Source of the DNA: JBHIYN01 sp041984235
GTDB lineage: Bacteria > Pseudomonadota > Gammaproteobacteria > Ga0077536
Assembly: GCA_041984235.1 (NCBI GenBank)
Contig: JBHIYN010000008.1
Coordinates: forward strand, 186,001 to 250,000
Direction of reading: 5' to 3'
Length of the DNA: 64,000 nt
In this document: positions 7,940 to 15,791 of the stretch, one piece after another
How the letters are laid out: the number at the start of each line of letters is the position of its first letter
Position numbering within the stretch: position 1 is the first letter of the stretch
Translations under genes and position numbers: made by a program
Notes under the pieces: generated by a model
The model's input: only the letters and a program-made list of their open reading frames with translations
What the model was told of the DNA's origin: nothing
The model's database searches: none

Positions 7940-8769
7940 GCGCTGCCGGCGGCGGCCGCTGGCCACCAGGCCTGGTTGGCATCGTCGCCATCGATGCGGA
8001 ACTGCGCCAGCCGTTGCTGCACGGCGTCGCTCGCGAGGAGCCGTACGACAGCGGCCGCCGCGTCACGCCGCGGCGAGTCCGCAACCACCCACGCGCGCAG
8101 CTGGCGCAGTAGCGCGGGATCGCCGATCACGAAGGCGCGCATCGCGGGCATGCGCAGACGCATGAAGGGGTGATAGCCCCACACCGTGTAGGCGCCGAGC
8201 CCGGCAGCCGTAACGACGGCGTGTGCACCGCCGCTGCCGGACGGCTCCATGATGCAGTCCAGCGGTGATTCGCCGCCGAGCAACGGGTCCTGCAACGCGC
8301 GTTTACCACCCTGACGATTCACCACCCAGCAGACCTTGTTCTCGCGCAGGCGCGCGATGGCGTCAGCGAGGCTGGTCGCCTGTGCGATGCCGGCCGGGTC
8401 GGCTCGCGGGCCAATGATGGCGACCGGGTTGGCGAACACGCCGCGTCCTTCGACCAACGTGCCATCACGCTGCAGGCGACGCAGCGGCCGCGCATGGTCG
8501 TGCGCGATGACGAGGTCGTAGTGCGCGGTCCGCAGCCTGGTCGCCAGGTCGTCGACATGGGTGACACTGATTGCAAGCGGCGGCAGGTCAGCGACCGACG
8601 TGCTTTCCAGTAACCAGGTGAGGAAATCCGCCTGGGCGACTATCGACACCACCTGCACGCGCAGAGGAGCGGGCGCCGGGTCCGCCACGCAGTCGGCTGC
8701 CGCCAGGAACAGCGCGGCGCACAGGGCACATCCGCCAGCTCGAATAGCTAAAATGGTATTTCGTTGCAT
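7912..8769 (-). CDS. Periplasmic substrate-binding protein, possibly for an oxyanion
   Basis: A 285-residue exported protein. Residues 1-30 form a signal peptide (a basic start, then ALCAALFLAAADCVADPAP). The mature part follows the type II periplasmic-binding-protein plan: LRVQVVSIVAQADFLTWLL, then YDLVIAHDHARPLRRL, GRGVFANPVAIIGPRADPAG, and GSGGAHAVVTAAGLGAYTVWG. The order resembles TupA/ModA-like tungstate or molybdate binding proteins (a segment like FNDFVIVGP is typical there), and the nearby ModE-like regulator supports that idea. There is no ABC permease or ATPase next to it. It is convergent with and overlaps the membrane-protein gene by 28 bases. The ligand is uncertain. Confidence 0.65.
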   Translation of the reverse strand: MQRNTILAIRAGGCALCAALFLAAADCVADPAPAPLRVQVVSIVAQADFLTWLLESTSVADLPPLAISVTHVDDLATRLRTAHYDLVIAHDHARPLRRLQRDGTLVEGRGVFANPVAIIGPRADPAGIAQATSLADAIARLRENKVCWVVNRQGGKRALQDPLLGGESPLDCIMEPSGSGGAHAVVTAAGLGAYTVWGYHPFMRLRMPAMRAFVIGDPALLRQLRAWVVADSPRRDAAAAVVRLLASDAVQQRLAQFRIDGDDANQAWWPAAAAGSAQSGARRHD

Positions 8770-8836
8770 GTTTGGTTTGTGCTTGCGCTTGGCTAGAATC
8801 GGCTACCTTCCCGATGATGGCTATTGTTGTTAAGTA

Positions 8837-9568
8837 ATGAGCGAAATAAAAGGAAAAATATCGACGGGCCAGGCTCACGCAGCGGGCCTCAGGCGCACCA
8901 CTCCCCGGTTTCTCGTTCGGACCATAATTGGCATATCTTTGCTAATTGGGATGGCGCTCGGCAGCGCCGTCGCGGTAGCCGCGACGATCGTTTCCTACAC
9001 GTTTGACGACGGCGGCGCGACTTTCATCAACGCGCCGGACGCGGTCGCCCCCAATATCCTGGCCAGTCCCTGGAGCGATGCCGACGGCACCCTGACCAAT
9101 CTCAATGGTTTGCCGACACCGGGACGGGCGGTCGCCGCACGGAGTTGGCACGACGGCAATAATTTCGAGCTGACCCTGAGCGTCGCACCGGGGTTCGCGC
9201 TGGACCTCACCGGCTACGCGTTTGACGAACAGGGATCCAACGGTGGCCAGGGGCTCGGCCCCACCGCGTGGAGCATGTTCATCAACTCGAACCTCGTTGC
9301 CAGCGGCAGTGCCAACCGCGGCTCGCCCGGTGGCTCGCATGCCGGAGCGCTGCTGCTCAGCGGCCTGACCGGCAGTGTCGTCATCCAGTTGTTCGCGACC
9401 GGCTCCGAGAGTTCGGTCGCGTTGCCCGACGACAATGCGGCCAACGCGACCTGGCGCATCGACGACTTCGTCCTCCAGGGCTCGGTCGCGGCGGTCCCGC
9501 TGCCACCGGCGGTGCTGCTGCTCGGTTCGGCTGCCGCTGGCCTGCTGGGATGGCGACGTCGCGCCTGA
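8837..9568 (+). CDS. VPLPA-CTERM sorting-domain secreted protein
   Basis: A 243-residue exported protein of unknown function. There is an N-terminal signal region with a hydrophobic core around residues 28-48 (IIGISLLIGMALGSAVAVAA). The C-terminus is a tripartite sorting signal: VPLPPAVLLLGSAAAGLLGW followed by RRRA, that is, a VPLP motif, a membrane helix and an arginine cluster. Such tails are known substrates of exosortase-type systems, with cleavage near the motif and delivery to the cell surface or matrix. TWRIDDFVLQG just before it is typical of the beta-sandwich domains of this group. The start ATG at 8837 follows a short AT-rich stretch unlike the genome average. No exosortase gene is in the window. 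Confidence 0.8.
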   Translation: MSEIKGKISTGQAHAAGLRRTTPRFLVRTIIGISLLIGMALGSAVAVAATIVSYTFDDGGATFINAPDAVAPNILASPWSDADGTLTNLNGLPTPGRAVAARSWHDGNNFELTLSVAPGFALDLTGYAFDEQGSNGGQGLGPTAWSMFINSNLVASGSANRGSPGGSHAGALLLSGLTGSVVIQLFATGSESSVALPDDNAANATWRIDDFVLQGSVAAVPLPPAVLLLGSAAAGLLGWRRRA

Positions 9569-9653
9569 GCCCGTTCCGGTCGGCTGAATCGAATCCGTCC
9601 GCGGTGTACGTGGGAGAACGCGGGCGCCGCGCCGGACACGCGACACGAATCCC

Positions 9654-12404
9654 GTGACCCGTTGGGTCGGCGCCGCCCTGTGCGGCCTCGTCATGCACAA
9701 CACGCTGGCCGAGGCGCCCAGCGCGCTGGACGAGATCGTCGTTTTCGGCCGGCGTGAGCCCGCACCCCTGGCGGTGAGTACCGCCGCGGGTACGCACTAC
9801 GCGATCCGGCGCGGGGACATCGAGCGCGCCAACGCGCGCAGCCTGGACGAAGTGCTGGAGCTGCTGCCCGGGGTCAACGTGCGCGTCGGCGGCGATGGCA
9901 CACCGCGCATCGACATGCGCGGGTTGCGCACGCGGCAGGTCAAGATCCTGGTCAACGGCGTGCCGATGAACGCGGTGGGCGACGGCAATTTCGATCCCAC
10001 CATCATCCCGGCCGAGTACATCGAGGCGGTACAGGTGCTGCCCGGAGCCGGCACCCAGCTCTACGGTGACGGTGCGCTGGCCGGCGCGATCAACGTCGTC
10101 ACCCGCCGCGGCGGCGGACCGCCGCGCGGCGATCTGCAGGCCGAGCTCGGCGATCTCGGCGCGGAACGACTGGCCGGCACGTTCTCGGCCGGCTTCGCCG
10201 ACGGCGACGTGTTCGTCTCGGTCGGGCGCCGGCATCGCAACGCCTGGCGCCTGGCGGACGGCTTCGATGCGGCCGATACCGAGGATGGCGGCAAGCGACT
10301 GAACAGCGATCTCACCCGTAACACCGTCTACGCGGTCGGCACCTGGCGGCCACTCGCCGACTGGGAGTTCGGACTCACGCTGAACTACTACGAGGGCGAG
10401 CGCGGCGTGCCGACCAGCGTGTTCGACGACCAGGGCGACATTTTCGCCAGCCGGCCGCGCTACGAGCGCGCCAGCCGCGAAGACGGCTGGTACGTGCAGG
10501 CGAGCGCACTCTACGAGCCGGCCGCGGGCCTGCGCAATCACGCCTGGGCCTACGTCACCAACGACGTCACCGTGACCGACCGTTATGCCGACGCAACGTT
10601 CACACCGACCCGCGATCCGACCGTGCGCAACACCTTCAGCGACGAGACACGCGGCCGCATCATCGGCCTGCACGACATCCTGTCGTGGGAGAGCGAGCGC
10701 CTCGGTCGCTTCGCGTTCATGATCTCCGCCCGCCAGGAGCGCCTGGAAAGCGGCTGCGTGATCCAGGATCTGCCGGTGGCGCAGGAGCAGACCGTGACCG
10801 TCCCGGCGACGCCGGCGCCGGTCACGGCCTACGTGCTCGATTACACGCTGACCTCGACCAACGGCCATGGCGCCACCGCCGCCGGCGGTGGCAACGCGCC
10901 GGTCGCGCGCCTCACCGCGAGCAATCGCCCGGGCGGCGGTATCGATTTCAGTCTCGACAACCTCGCCGGCAGCAACTATGGCCCGGAGACCTACCTTAAG
11001 TACATCTTTCTGAGCCCGGGGCCGGCCTTCGACCTGGCCGGGCTGACCTGGTCGCAGGCGGTCGGCAGCCAGGGCGACATCGGCAACATCAACATCCGCT
11101 CCGACACCATTGACGGCTACGACTACGCGCTGCGCGTCAATTTCCGCCGGCCGGAACAGGGCGACGCGCTGTTCGACGGTGAGACCGCCGCCTGGATATT
11201 CGACCAGGGCGACGTCAATGATTTCTTCGCCCTGCCGGCATTGGCCAATGCTGGCCTGCCGGACGCTTACAGCGCGACGACTTTCCGGCGCACCCTGCCG
11301 AATGGTTTCTGGGGGCCGGCCGAAGTGCAGGCCACCGGCGGCACGCCGGGCGACGTGTTCAACGTCAACGTGCAGGCGCTGAGCGCAGTCGATCCCAACG
11401 CCCTCGGCCCGACCACGCGTACCGTGCTGGTCGCCGATCCGCAGATCGGTGACCTGCTCGTCGACATCCGCCTGTGCTCCGGCGCCGGCGGCGGCGGTGC
11501 AGGGCTGGGGCTGGGCAACAACCGCGTCGAGCGCGTGCCCAGCCTGCGCTTCGGCGAGCGCCTGCTGACCCAGGAGCGCGCCATCGAAGTCGTGTCCAGT
11601 GCCTTCGAGTACGCGCTGGAGCCGTGGGCCGGCACCGGGCTGGTGGCCAGCGCCGGCTATCACGCGACCATCCGTGACGACGGCAGCACCGAGGCCGAGC
11701 CCGGTTTCAGTATAGCCGGCTACTACGACGTGCACCCCGGCATCCGGTTACGCGCGACGGCTTCGCGCAAAGTCCGTGTACCGAGCGTCAACCAGCTCTA
11801 CGACCCGGACCAGGGCAATCCGGATCTCGACTTCGAGCGCGCCGACAGCATCGAGGCAGGCATCGACTTCACCTCGCTGCTCCACACGCGGCTGTCGCTG
11901 AGCGTGTTCGACCAGGACATCGAGAACTTCATCCAAACCGATCTCATCACCGAGCGTTTCGAGAACGTCGAGGCGCTGTCCATTCGCGGTATCGAGGTGC
12001 TCGCCGAGCAGCAGGACTGGTTCGGCGTGAACGTGCGCGCCGGCTACAGCTATCTCTCGTCGCGCGACGAGACGCCCGGCAGCGAGCGCAAGCAGCAGCA
12101 ATATACGCCGACCCACCGCATGACCCTGAGCGCGGACTACACCTGGCGGGAGTCGGCGACGGTACACCTGGGCGCGGAGTACACCGCCGACCAGTTCTAT
12201 TACTCGCGAACCCTGCCGCGCGTGCGCGACGAACTCGACGATTTCGTCGTCGTCGACGTCAACGTCTCCGTGCCGGTGTGGCGCAATCGCCTGACGGTCT
12301 ATGCCGGTGCCGACAACGTGCTCGACGCGGATTACGAAGAGAGCTACGGCATTCCGCAGCAGGGGCGTTTCGTCTACGCCGGCCTCAAGCTGGCCCTGGA
12401 ATGA
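9654..12404 (+). CDS. TonB-dependent outer-membrane receptor with a large inserted surface domain
   Basis: A 916-residue receptor for active uptake across the outer membrane. It has a short signal sequence, a TonB-box-like LDEIVVFG at residues 25-32, and a plug domain with ARSLDEVLELLPGVNVRVGG, IDMRGLRTRQVKILVNGVPM and YGDGALAGAINVVTRRGGG. The barrel ends in RFVYAGLKLALE, with a Phe-type C-terminus partly lost. The start is a GTG at 9654. Residues of about 380-600 form an insertion bounded by Cys368 and Cys608 that resembles domains of PEP-CTERM surface proteins (FDLAGLTWSQ and YDYALRVNFRRPEQGDALFDG). The gene follows a VPLPA-CTERM gene by 85 bases. The transported substrate is unknown. Confidence 0.88.
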   Translation: MTRWVGAALCGLVMHNTLAEAPSALDEIVVFGRREPAPLAVSTAAGTHYAIRRGDIERANARSLDEVLELLPGVNVRVGGDGTPRIDMRGLRTRQVKILVNGVPMNAVGDGNFDPTIIPAEYIEAVQVLPGAGTQLYGDGALAGAINVVTRRGGGPPRGDLQAELGDLGAERLAGTFSAGFADGDVFVSVGRRHRNAWRLADGFDAADTEDGGKRLNSDLTRNTVYAVGTWRPLADWEFGLTLNYYEGERGVPTSVFDDQGDIFASRPRYERASREDGWYVQASALYEPAAGLRNHAWAYVTNDVTVTDRYADATFTPTRDPTVRNTFSDETRGRIIGLHDILSWESERLGRFAFMISARQERLESGCVIQDLPVAQEQTVTVPATPAPVTAYVLDYTLTSTNGHGATAAGGGNAPVARLTASNRPGGGIDFSLDNLAGSNYGPETYLKYIFLSPGPAFDLAGLTWSQAVGSQGDIGNINIRSDTIDGYDYALRVNFRRPEQGDALFDGETAAWIFDQGDVNDFFALPALANAGLPDAYSATTFRRTLPNGFWGPAEVQATGGTPGDVFNVNVQALSAVDPNALGPTTRTVLVADPQIGDLLVDIRLCSGAGGGGAGLGLGNNRVERVPSLRFGERLLTQERAIEVVSSAFEYALEPWAGTGLVASAGYHATIRDDGSTEAEPGFSIAGYYDVHPGIRLRATASRKVRVPSVNQLYDPDQGNPDLDFERADSIEAGIDFTSLLHTRLSLSVFDQDIENFIQTDLITERFENVEALSIRGIEVLAEQQDWFGVNVRAGYSYLSSRDETPGSERKQQQYTPTHRMTLSADYTWRESATVHLGAEYTADQFYYSRTLPRVRDELDDFVVVDVNVSVPVWRNRLTVYAGADNVLDADYEESYGIPQQGRFVYAGLKLALE

Positions 12405-12406
12405 AG

Positions 12407-12436
12407 GCAGGGCGCCGCCGTACGGCGACGCCCTGC
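12407..12436. terminator. Palindromic hairpin between convergent genes
   Basis: These 30 bases form an almost perfect inverted repeat (15-base arms with one mismatch, arms starting GCAGGGCG and ending CGCCCTGC). It sits exactly between the stop of the TonB-dependent receptor gene and the stop of the convergent aldehyde dehydrogenase gene. There is no clear T-tract, so it may act as a bidirectional transcript-end hairpin rather than a classical intrinsic terminator. Confidence 0.6.
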
Positions 12437-12444
12437 GTGAGATG

Positions 12445-13875
12445 TCAGGCCGCGGCGGGCTTCATGACCGCCTTGACCTCGAGGAATTCCTCCATCCCGA
12501 ACTCGCCCCACTCGCGACCGTTGCCGGACTGCTTGTAGCCGCCGAACGGCGCGGTGAAGTCGAGCCCGGCGCCGTTGACATGCACGTTACCGGCCCGCAG
12601 CCGCGACGCGACCTGCCGGACCCGTTCGGGGTCTGTTCCCGAGACGTAGGCCGACAGACCATAGGGTGTGTCGTTGGCAATCCGGATCGCTTCGTCGTCG
12701 CCCTCGTACGGCAGCATGCACAGCACCGGGCCGAAGATTTCCTCGCGAGCGATGGTCATGTCGTTGCGCACGTTGGCGAAGATGGTCGGCTTGACGTAGT
12801 AACCGGCGTCCAGGCCCTCGGGGCGGCCGGTGCCGCCACAGACCAGGGTCGCGCCCTCGTCGATGCCTTTCTGGATCAGTGACTGGATGCGATCGAACTG
12901 GGTCTTGTTGACGACCGGGCCGATGGTCGAGTCCTTCATCTTCGGATCGCCGACATTGGTGTTGTCCGCGGCGGCCTTTGCGATCGCGACGGCCTGGTCG
13001 TGCAGCGCGGCGGGCACCAGCATGCGACTGGGTGCGTTGCAGGACTGGCCCGAGTTCATGAACATCGCCTGCACGCCACCGCCAACCGCGGTCTCCAGTT
13101 CGGCGTCGTCGAGGATGACATTGGGCGACTTGCCGCCGAGCTCCTGCGCGACGCGCTTGACGGTATCGGCAGCCGCCTTGGCGACTTCGATGCCGGCCCG
13201 GGTCGAGCCGGTGAACGACATCATGTCGATGTCAGGATGGCGGGACATGGCATCGCCGACCGTTGGGCCGTCACCGTTGACCAGGTTGAACACGCCTTTG
13301 GGTACGCCGGCTGCATCCAGCACCTCGGCGAAGATGGCCGCGTTCAGGGGCGCGACCTCCGACGGCTTCAGCACCATGGTGCAACCGGCCGCGAGCGCCG
13401 GTACGACCTTGCACGCTATCTGGTTGATCGGCCAGTTCCACGGCGTGATGAAACCACACACGCCGACCGGCTCGCGCACCAGCGTGACGTTGCCGCGATC
13501 CTCTTCGAAGGCGTAGTTCTTCAGCACGTCGATGGCGGTGCCGAGATGGGCCGGACCCATGGCCGCCTGCGCCGCCTTGCACAGCCACAGCGGCGCACCC
13601 ATTTCCGCCGAGATTGTTTCGACCATCTCCGCATAGCGGTCCTTGTAGGCAGCCTGGATCGCTTCGAGCAGTTCGACGCGCTCGGCGACGCTGGTGCGCG
13701 AGTAGCTCTCGAAGGCCGCGCGCGCCGCGGCCACCGCGCGATCGACGTCGGCAGCGCTGCCGAGGCTGATCCGGCCGAGCGGCTGCTCGGTGGCGGGGTT
13801 GATCACGTCGAGGGTCCGGGGTTCGACCGGGTCGACCCAGGCGCCGTCGATATAGAACTTGAGGCAGTTGTCCAC
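12445..13875 (-). CDS. NAD(P)-dependent aldehyde dehydrogenase
   Basis: A 476-residue aldehyde dehydrogenase (class 3-like fold of the large ALDH superfamily) that oxidises an aldehyde to the acid. The active-site cysteine lies in MFMNSGQSCNAPSRML near residue 270, the general base glutamate in AQELGGKSPNVILDD near residue 240, and the coenzyme-binding GSTRAGIEVAK before them; TPWNWPINQI near residue 130 is also typical. The GTG at 13875 is preferred because AAGGAG precedes it by 6 bases and it yields the usual N-terminus (DNCLKFYIDGAWV); the open frame extends 13 codons further. The substrate cannot be told. An AT-rich spacer separates it from a small divergent gene. Confidence 0.92.
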   Translation of the reverse strand: MDNCLKFYIDGAWVDPVEPRTLDVINPATEQPLGRISLGSAADVDRAVAAARAAFESYSRTSVAERVELLEAIQAAYKDRYAEMVETISAEMGAPLWLCKAAQAAMGPAHLGTAIDVLKNYAFEEDRGNVTLVREPVGVCGFITPWNWPINQIACKVVPALAAGCTMVLKPSEVAPLNAAIFAEVLDAAGVPKGVFNLVNGDGPTVGDAMSRHPDIDMMSFTGSTRAGIEVAKAAADTVKRVAQELGGKSPNVILDDAELETAVGGGVQAMFMNSGQSCNAPSRMLVPAALHDQAVAIAKAAADNTNVGDPKMKDSTIGPVVNKTQFDRIQSLIQKGIDEGATLVCGGTGRPEGLDAGYYVKPTIFANVRNDMTIAREEIFGPVLCMLPYEGDDEAIRIANDTPYGLSAYVSGTDPERVRQVASRLRAGNVHVNGAGLDFTAPFGGYKQSGNGREWGEFGMEEFLEVKAVMKPAAA

Positions 13876-14041
13876 TGGTTTCTCCTTGGCAATGGGCAGG
13901 ACGGGACGGAACACGGGGTACCATCCATTATGGAAAATCAGTACATATTTAATTAAATCAAAGAGAGCTTAAAATTCATGATGATTATTAAGGTTAATTA
14001 ATCCGATAAACATATTGACTATGATACGAGGGCAGGCAGCG
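13876..14041. promoter_or_regulatory. AT-rich divergent promoter region
   Basis: About 110 bases (13920-14030) of this spacer are strongly AT-rich in an otherwise GC-rich region. It contains the 12-bp palindrome ATTTAATTAAAT at 13947-13958 and a second TTAATTAA at 13994-14001. A possible -10 element TATGAT lies at 14020-14025 facing the small gene at 14042. The aldehyde dehydrogenase is transcribed in the other direction, so both promoters probably lie here. No known operator consensus was recognised. Confidence 0.45.
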
Positions 14042-14320
14042 ATGACAAGCGGCGAGGAGGCCGGCCTTCCGGCCATTCAGGATCTCAACAGCGCGGTCAT
14101 CAGGCTCATGGCGAAGTGCGCGCGGGGCGCCAGTGCCGACGAGGTGCGCACGCTGGTCGGTTTGCTGCGCGAGTTGCGTGCGCATCCCGATCTGTCGCGC
14201 GATCCGGCGGTCCTCGCCGGCCTCGCCGAGGCGCATGCGATCTGGGTGCGGCTGCTGGCCACCATCGTCGAAAGCGGCGGCTGCGATCCCTTCACCACTG
14301 ACGACGTCGTGCTGCACTGA
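14042..14320 (+). CDS. Small uncharacterised helical protein
   Basis: A 92-residue soluble protein, likely all-helical, with a heptad-like run DEVRTLVGLLRELRAHPDL and a C-terminal GGCDPFTTDDVVLH. I do not recognise a family. The start at 14042 is chosen over two earlier in-frame codons (TTG 14015, ATG 14021) because the purine-rich GAGGGCAGGCAGCG lies directly before it and a possible -10 box overlaps the earlier candidates. It is divergent from the aldehyde dehydrogenase, and could be a small regulator or partner of that enzyme, but nothing in the sequence proves this. Confidence 0.5.
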   Translation: MTSGEEAGLPAIQDLNSAVIRLMAKCARGASADEVRTLVGLLRELRAHPDLSRDPAVLAGLAEAHAIWVRLLATIVESGGCDPFTTDDVVLH

Positions 14321-14322
14321 GA

Positions 14323-14349
14323 CCCGCCCGCACACGCTGGCCGGGCGGG
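14323..14349 (+). terminator. Hairpin after the small helical protein gene
   Basis: The 8-base arms CCCGCCCG (14323-14330) and CGGGCGGG (14342-14349) enclose an 11-base loop, two bases after the stop of the preceding gene. No T-run follows, so this is a weak terminator call based on position and stem strength. Confidence 0.4.
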
Positions 14350-14427
14350 GCGCGAACACCCGGGTGCCGGGAGTGTGAACTGCCTCGCGGTCCGCTCTGC
14401 CGGGCCCCCCTAAGGTCACAGCATGAG

Positions 14428-14847
14428 GTGGCCGGGAAAACAGGGTTGAGAGCGGCGGGCTGCGCGGTCGTGTTCCTGCTGTTCGCCGCGCCCGCCTGCG
14501 CCGGCGCTGATGCGGTAACGTCCCTGATCCTCCGCACCGTCGACACTGACGGCGTGCCGCTGAGCGCAGAGCGGCTCGAGTGGTGGCGGGAGCCGGACCG
14601 TCGCCAGGTGCACAGCGTGAGCTGCGCCGCCGCGCCCTGTTCGCGCTGGGAGCTTGGGGTATCGGCGGAGGACGAGCGGCCGCTAGAGGTCTACCTGCTG
14701 CGCGGACGTCCCGGCGATGCGGCCTGCTGGGACACCTTTCGCGGCACGCTGGACGGGTATGCGAAGCCCGCCGCGGGCGGCGAGCGTGCTATCGTCGTAA
14801 CGCCGGCTGATGCGGTCTGCGCCGGGGCCGCCGGCGAACCTTCGTGA
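14428..14847 (+). CDS. Small secreted protein of unknown function
   Basis: Up to 139 residues. The N-terminus carries a signal peptide: a basic start, then CAVVFLLFAAPACAGA with an ALA-type cleavage region. The mature part has four cysteines (CAAAPC, CW and a late VCAG), which suggests disulfides in the periplasm. The track start is GTG at 14428; a TTG at 14446 (LRAAGC) would give a better-proportioned signal peptide, so the start is uncertain. Its stop overlaps a GTG just before the metalloprotease gene, so the two are probably cotranscribed. No family recognised. Confidence 0.5.
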   Translation: MAGKTGLRAAGCAVVFLLFAAPACAGADAVTSLILRTVDTDGVPLSAERLEWWREPDRRQVHSVSCAAAPCSRWELGVSAEDERPLEVYLLRGRPGDAACWDTFRGTLDGYAKPAAGGERAIVVTPADAVCAGAAGEPS

Positions 14848-14858
14848 GGAACCCCGTC

Positions 14859-15623
14859 ATGACGACGCTTCGACGCTGCCACCGCGTGCTGTACGGCGCC
14901 GCACTGCTCATCGTCAGCTTCACCGCCGACGCCGCCCTGGTGCTCAACCCGCCGCAGCCGATCAGCGGGCTGGTCACGGTGCAGCCGATCATCGTGTCCG
15001 ACGACGACGGCTCCAACACCGCGGAGTACTTCGGCAGTGCCGGCGAGCAGGCCAGCATCCTCGATCTGGTCGACGACATCTGGGCCCAGGCCGGTATCGA
15101 CGTGGAGTTCCTGGCCCCCAATTTCTGGAACGACACCTTCGCCAACGTCGGTACCACCGATCCACGCCCGACCTTCGACCTCAACACCATCGTCAACGAC
15201 GGCACGCTCGCCGGCGTCACGCATGCCAACCCCAGCGTGATCAACATGTTCTTCGTCAGCGTGGCGGCCGGTTTCTCGGTGCTCAACGACAACACGGCCG
15301 CCGGCCTGGCCAAGCTCGGCGGCAACGGCATCACGCAGTACGTCGGCAGCAACCTGCCCGGCTTCCTTGCCGGCCGCGAGGTCGTCGCCAGCGTGGTCGC
15401 GCACGAGATTGGACATAACCTGGGCCTGCCGCACCTGGTGGAGTTCGAGAACCTGATGCAGGCGTCGGGCTCGCCCAACCAGGGCGAGCGCCTCAGCGCC
15501 GCGCAGGTCGCGACCGTGTTTGCCAGCCCCTTCGTCACCGCGGTGCCGCTGCCCGCCGGTGGCTGGCTGCTGCTCGCGGGCTGCGCGGGCCTGCTGGCGC
15601 AAACCAGGCGCCGCGCTGCCTGA
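14859..15623 (+). CDS. VPLPA-CTERM metzincin-type zinc metalloprotease
   Basis: A 254-residue exported protein. Its zinc-binding motif VVAHEIGHNLGLPHL gives HExxHxxGxxH with His182, Glu183, His186 and His192, and FENLMQ shortly after it can serve as the Met-turn, so a metzincin-like peptidase is likely. A signal peptide covers about residues 1-26 (LYGAALLIVSFTADA). The C-terminus has a sorting tail: VPLPAGGWLLLAGCAGLLA plus a basic RRR cluster. The ATG at 14859 is preferred to GTG 14844 because AGGA lies 8 bases upstream. The gene overlaps the operon of a small secreted protein. It is probably surface-anchored or shed; the substrate is unknown. Confidence 0.8.
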   Translation: MTTLRRCHRVLYGAALLIVSFTADAALVLNPPQPISGLVTVQPIIVSDDDGSNTAEYFGSAGEQASILDLVDDIWAQAGIDVEFLAPNFWNDTFANVGTTDPRPTFDLNTIVNDGTLAGVTHANPSVINMFFVSVAAGFSVLNDNTAAGLAKLGGNGITQYVGSNLPGFLAGREVVASVVAHEIGHNLGLPHLVEFENLMQASGSPNQGERLSAAQVATVFASPFVTAVPLPAGGWLLLAGCAGLLAQTRRRAA

Positions 15624-15791
15624 GCCGGGATTCGGCGCACGGGCGGCTCCTCGGCCCGGCATCCCGGCCGGTACCGCGATGCTGATCCAGGGCATGGCGG
15701 AATGCCATCCATCGCCTAGACTTTGAGTGAACACGGTAGCGGGTGAAGATCGCGTCGCCCGCGCGGTCGCCCGCTGGCGGGAGGAATCGCC

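Noticed and set aside
9381..11735. A long open frame on the minus strand across the TonB-dependent receptor gene
   Set aside because: It is the antisense shadow of a clear receptor; its translation is low in hydrophobic pattern, rich in His, Arg and Val, and without any family motif.
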